8,404 bases of DNA, taken from positions 1 to 8,404 of the forward strand of contig JAQUTO010000036.1 in NCBI GenBank assembly GCA_028694305.1. Reading direction: 5' to 3'. This stretch comes from Bacilli bacterium (GTDB lineage: Bacteria > Bacillota_I > Bacilli_A > RFN20 > UBA1709). How positions within the stretch are numbered: the first letter of the stretch is position 1; every line of letters starts with the position of its first letter. The notes under the pieces are model-generated. The model saw only the letters and a list, made by a program, of their open reading frames with translations. It made no database searches and had not been told where the DNA came from. The translations under genes were made by a program, and so were the position numbers. Positions 5,821 to 8,404 of the stretch are shown one piece after another.

Positions 5821-5865
5821 TTACAACTTTACATATTTGCGCTTCCATATTTTACATATTTGTGC
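5801..5865 (-). repeat. Three direct repeats with 23-bp period (iteron/operator-like) upstream of the AAA/DUF4143 gene
   Basis: The 12-bp core TTTACATATTTG (+ strand) occurs at 5805-5816 (one mismatch, C for T), 5828-5839 and 5851-5862, each exactly 23 bp apart with unrelated 11-bp spacers. The two proximal copies share CAACTTTACATAT; the two distal ones share TTTACATATTTG followed by a GC-containing end. The array covers the promoter region. It looks like binding sites for a protein on one face of the DNA, most simply the adjacent gene's own product, but that is inference. Confidence 0.85.
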
Positions 5866-5894
5866 AGTATTAGTTGAGCCTCTTGATTGATACA

Positions 5895-5915
5895 AAAACA
5901 TAAAAAAAGACTGAT
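5895..5915. repeat. 21-bp direct repeat flanking the AAA/DUF4143 unit, right copy
   Basis: Identical to 4448-4468. Here it forms the 3' arm and T run of the tRNA-Leu(GAG) terminator, and so is likely the original copy. The distance between copies is 1447 bp and includes one gene and its repeat array. Confidence 0.85.
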
Positions 5916-5932
5916 AAGTAAATATCAATCTT
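5902..5932 (-). terminator. tRNA-Leu(GAG) terminator
   Basis: On the - strand, bases 5932-5923 pair with 5916-5907 (10 bp, one G-U) around a 6-nt loop, followed by a run of Ts to 5902. It lies 13 nt after the tRNA CCA end. The G-U pair becomes a mismatch on the + strand, so it works best for the tRNA direction. An alternative 8-bp pairing between 5930-5923 and 5892-5885 also exists. Confidence 0.8.
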
Positions 5933-5944
5933 AACTATAAATCA

Positions 5945-6029
5945 TGGTGCGCTGGACGAGACTTGAACTCGTACGATGTTACTCACATGCCCCTCAAACA
6001 TGCGCGTATACCAATTCCGCCACCAGCGC
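5945..6029 (-). tRNA. tRNA-Leu (anticodon GAG)
   Basis: Class II tRNA of 85 nt with encoded CCA (5947-5945). The acceptor arm GCGCTGG pairs with CCAGCGC, with discriminator A. The D arm contains TGGTATACGC. The anticodon stem CATGT/GCATG (one G-U) encloses TTGAGGG, giving GAG at 5995-5993. A long variable arm and the T arm ACGAG-TTCAAGT-CTCGT follow. It reads CUU and CUC, complementing the CAG tRNA at 2451-2535. Confidence 0.97.
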
Positions 6030-6042
6030 ATTTGCATTTGTT

Positions 6043-6071
6043 ATTATAATTCATCAGCCCTCTTTTAGCAA
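6043..6071 (-). promoter_or_regulatory. tRNA-Leu(GAG) promoter
   Basis: TTGCTA (6071-6066), a 17-bp spacer and a perfect TATAAT (6048-6043) on the - strand. The -10 ends 13 bp before the mature tRNA, the same spacing as at the other tRNA-Leu gene. Confidence 0.7.
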
Positions 6072-6079
6072 TAGAAAAC

Positions 6080-6097
6080 CCTAATTAGGTAGATAAT
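6080..6097 (+). promoter_or_regulatory. Candidate MFS gene -10 with adjacent palindrome
   Basis: GATAAT at 6092-6097 could be the -10, giving a leader of about 30 nt; no convincing -35 is seen. The perfect 10-bp palindrome CCTAATTAGG (6080-6089) would sit in the spacer, where a dimeric repressor could act. An alternative TGGTAGAAT (6110-6118) would leave a leader of only about 10 nt. Confidence 0.35.
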
Positions 6098-6134
6098 ACA
6101 AGGTAAGCATGGTAGAATATGGTTTGGTGATTTT

Positions 6135-7394
6135 ATGAAACTCTTTTCACAGTATAAAGGTTTAAGAAAAGAAATCTATTACTTACTCATTGGTCGAATC
6201 ATTACTGCCATGGGTTCTTTTGTGATGCCACTATTAACCTTGATACTACGAAGAAAACTGGATTTCACTCCCTCACAAATTACCTTATGTTTAACTATCT
6301 TCTTTCTAATCTCTTTACCCGCCGCCATTATTGGGGGTAAGTTAACTGATAAGTTTAAAAGAAAAACGATAATTATTATCTTTGATACTATTACCGTCAT
6401 TTGCTATATTGTTGCTGGACTAATTCCTATTTCAAATCTCACTATCGGTATCGTTATGTTAGCCGCTGTCTTTGCCCAAATTGAACAACCAGCCTATGAT
6501 GCCTTAGTGGCCGACTTCTCACTTCCTAAAGATCGAGAAAGAGCCTATTCCTTGGGTTATTTAGGTTGGAACTTGGGCTTTATTATTGGGCCAACTCTTG
6601 GTGGCTTACTCTTTGAAAATTATTTGGGTCTCTGCTTTATCATCACGGGAATTGCCACCTTTGCTACCACCTTAATATGTATATTCTTTATTCACGAGAA
6701 AGATGCGATTGCATTGAAAGAAGAATCGGAAAAAGAAAACCAATATGAAGCGAATGAAGAAAAAGTTTCATTATGGACCTTCATAAAAGACAAGAAAATT
6801 ATTTTATATGTGGCCATTGTAGCGGCCTTAAGTGGTGCCGTCTATAGTTCAGCCAGTATTGTTCTACCTTTAGCTATGGATGAAGCCTATGCCGAAATGA
6901 GTTCAACTTATTATGGCTTTGCTTCTTCATTAAATGGTTTAGTAGTTATCTTAGCAACACCAGTTCTAACATTATTACTGCGCAAACAATTAGGTTTAAC
7001 AAAACGTGGAATTGGAGTACTACTCTATTCAGTTTCTTTACTCCTATTTGCTTTCTATAATAACCTCTTCTTTATCTATGTTGGAATGGTCCTCTTTACT
7101 GTTGGTGAGGTTGTCTCATCCATTGGATCAATGGCCTATATAACAAGAAGAATACCGGCTTCGCATCGAGGAAGAATCTCTTCCTTAAATACCATTGTTT
7201 ATGGTATATTCACAGGGATAAGCCAAGTCTTAATTGGGTTCTTCTTAGATACCAATCCTTATTCTCACGCTTTCTATATCTATTTGGGTTTAGGCATCCT
7301 TTGTACCGCCACCTATTTCATCTTAATTCAACTTGATAAAAAAACATTTCCGCAATTATATATTCCTGATGAACGCGGAGAAAGACAAGCATAA
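6135..7394 (+). CDS. MFS transporter (12-TM, multidrug-efflux type)
   Basis: This 419-residue protein has about 12 hydrophobic segments, roughly 12-34, 46-66, 77-97, 101-118, 139-159, 163-184, 222-245, 256-280, 290-307, 311-335, 347-371 and 376-398. Between segments 2 and 3 lies the MFS motif A, GGKLTDKFKRK (67-77). Segment 5 carries GWNLGFIIGPTLGG (144-157), resembling antiporter motif C, which points to proton-driven export. A charged cytoplasmic loop (about 187-220, rich in Glu and Lys) joins the two six-helix halves. The substrate is unknown. The ATG is supported by GGTGA 4 nt upstream. The gene stands alone between tRNA-Leu(GAG), which diverges from it, and the convergent CvpA-family gene; its TAA overlaps the shared terminator. 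Confidence 0.9.
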   Translation: MKLFSQYKGLRKEIYYLLIGRIITAMGSFVMPLLTLILRRKLDFTPSQITLCLTIFFLISLPAAIIGGKLTDKFKRKTIIIIFDTITVICYIVAGLIPISNLTIGIVMLAAVFAQIEQPAYDALVADFSLPKDRERAYSLGYLGWNLGFIIGPTLGGLLFENYLGLCFIITGIATFATTLICIFFIHEKDAIALKEESEKENQYEANEEKVSLWTFIKDKKIILYVAIVAALSGAVYSSASIVLPLAMDEAYAEMSSTYYGFASSLNGLVVILATPVLTLLLRKQLGLTKRGIGVLLYSVSLLLFAFYNNLFFIYVGMVLFTVGEVVSSIGSMAYITRRIPASHRGRISSLNTIVYGIFTGISQVLIGFFLDTNPYSHAFYIYLGLGILCTATYFILIQLDKKTFPQLYIPDERGERQA

Positions 7395-7417
7395 AAAAAG
7401 GGCCGAAGCCCTTTTTT
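7394..7417. terminator. Bidirectional terminator between the MFS and CvpA-family genes
   Basis: AAAAAAGGGC (7394-7403) pairs with GCCCTTTTTT (7408-7417) around a CGAA tetraloop. T runs follow the GC-rich core in both directions. It starts at the last base of the MFS stop codon and ends just before the CvpA-family stop (7421-7419). Confidence 0.92.
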
Positions 7418-7418
7418 A

Positions 7419-8404
7419 TTATGAGCCGCTATTACTAGCGATAATACTATCTATCTTACTAATTTGTTCAGGAGTTAAATCGAGATTACTCTTAATGGTC
7501 TCTAGGTTTTCAACATCCTTACTAGACAGACCTAAATCAGTATCAGCAGGAACTTCATTTAAGGCTGAATCAATCATATCCGATGAGATACCTGAAATTG
7601 AACCGCCCACATCATACTTAGTTGATAAAGCACTTAAGACTGCTGCATCACTTAAGACAACTGATAAGCCTTCATTATTAATCGAGCCATCTTCATTGAC
7701 TGCTTGACTTAGATAAGCTGTTGGGTCACTCGTAATTTCATCGAATCTTCTAAAGGTATCAGCATACTGGCTGATGTCTTCAGCACTCATATCCGAACCA
7801 CCTATAGAACGAGCTAATAAGGTTTCAACATCACAAGGGATACCTTTGTTGCACAATAAAGTTACTCTAACTTGTGAAGTTACATCATTAAAGCCATCAA
7901 CAACTGGAGTGGCTTTAATCCACGTTGAACCGCCACTAAACAATAACTCACAAGAAATAACAGTTAACATCGCTGTTAAGACAACGCAAGAAATTAAACC
8001 ACCAAAGATAGTTCCAAGAATACGATTAATCTTCTTAGTAAGTTTGAATTTATTGACAAATTTTGCTAAGAAGTGAGAGAGAATCCCCACAACAATAAAA
8101 CCGAGTATTAACAATCCGACTATGGCGATAACTTTATAACAAGTAGTCGCTAAGTCTGGAACAAAACCTTGAATCAAGGTATAAACATCGGTAGAGGTAA
8201 AACCAGAATTGGTCATCCAATTCTCAATAAAGCCATAACCTGATAACCAAGTAGCCACTGGTGTTGCTAATAAGAATGCGACAATGGCGTAGACAATATA
8301 AAGAATAATTCCAAAGATAATCTTAATAAATCCTTTAGCAAAGCCTAAAACCAGGCCAAGCAAAAGAATAACAATAAAACCAACGAGTAAAATCCAAGGA
8401 CTAT
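7419..8404 (-). CDS. CvpA family membrane protein (partial, 5' end outside the window)
   Basis: The frame stays open to the window edge: 13 further residues (SPWILLVGFIVIL) precede a TTG at 8363 and complete the first membrane helix, so that TTG is not the start. The 327 visible residues contain four membrane segments, about 3-25, 28-53, 91-113 and 129-151, with the Gly-Phe-rich turn GFAKGF after the first, as in CvpA (colicin V production) proteins. Basic loops after segments 1 (AKGFIK) and 3 (KFVNKFKLTKKINR) suggest that both ends face outwards. A C-terminal tail of about 175 residues is acidic and Ser/Asp-rich, with two cysteines (C184, C190) in LLCNKGIPCDVETLL, and ends in LDLTPEQISKIDSIIASNSGS. 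This tail is much longer than in short CvpA proteins such as that of E. coli. The molecular role is unclear. Confidence 0.8.
   Translation of the reverse strand, partial: SPWILLVGFIVILLLGLVLGFAKGFIKIIFGIILYIVYAIVAFLLATPVATWLSGYGFIENWMTNSGFTSTDVYTLIQGFVPDLATTCYKVIAIVGLLILGFIVVGILSHFLAKFVNKFKLTKKINRILGTIFGGLISCVVLTAMLTVISCELLFSGGSTWIKATPVVDGFNDVTSQVRVTLLCNKGIPCDVETLLARSIGGSDMSAEDISQYADTFRRFDEITSDPTAYLSQAVNEDGSINNEGLSVVLSDAAVLSALSTKYDVGGSISGISSDMIDSALNEVPADTDLGLSSKDVENLETIKSNLDLTPEQISKIDSIIASNSGS

Noticed and set aside
5801..5865. CRISPR array
   Set aside because: The repeats are 12-17 bp, the spacers 11 bp, there are only three units, and they sit on a promoter. This fits protein-binding sites, not CRISPR.
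8361..8363. TTG as the start of the CvpA-family gene
   Set aside because: The frame continues upstream with hydrophobic residues that complete the first membrane helix up to the window edge, so the gene is partial.

Overview
The window is chromosomal DNA from a low-GC Gram-positive bacterium (Bacillota-like). The evidence is AT-rich intergenic regions, AGGTG/GGAGG ribosome binding sites, TGnTATAAT extended -10 promoters, hairpin-plus-T terminators, CCA-encoding tRNA genes and the standard code with TGG as Trp. The gene mix (rarA, pepT, cvpA-like, Nudix, MFS, AAA/DUF4143) would fit a gut-type Erysipelotrichia or Bacilli relative. That lineage is a guess; no marker gene here settles it.

Layout: (1) 2-529 (+) is the 3' end of rarA, a replication-linked AAA+ ATPase, interrupted by an in-frame TAG at 68-70 in otherwise intact coding sequence. 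It meets a Cys-rich DUF5714 protein (557-1120, -) head-on over a shared bidirectional terminator. (2) A GNAT acetyltransferase (1312-1821, +) converges on a DUF3788 protein (1825-2235, -) with only 3 bp between the stop codons. (3) 2236-2450 has no gene, but carries a possible promoter framed by an inverted repeat and a set of pairings suggesting a folded RNA. It is followed by tRNA-Leu(CAG) (-), a Nudix hydrolase (-) and peptidase T (pepT, -), each with its own promoter or terminator. (4) An AAA ATPase/DUF4143 gene (4496-5773, -) lies between pepT and tRNA-Leu(GAG) (-). (5) An MFS exporter-like transporter (6135-7394, +) converges on a CvpA-family membrane protein (7419-8404, -, 5' end outside the window) over a strong bidirectional terminator.

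Most genes look like independent housekeeping or accessory units, not one operon. The AAA/DUF4143 unit is the most interesting part. Its promoter (TTGACA-18-TAAAAT) overlaps a three-copy direct-repeat array with an exact 23-bp period. The whole gene-plus-array unit is bracketed by two identical 21-bp direct repeats. One copy forms the tail of the tRNA-Leu(GAG) terminator; the other sits, without its hairpin partner, just upstream of pepT. This suggests a compact self-regulated unit that arrived by insertion into the tRNA terminator.
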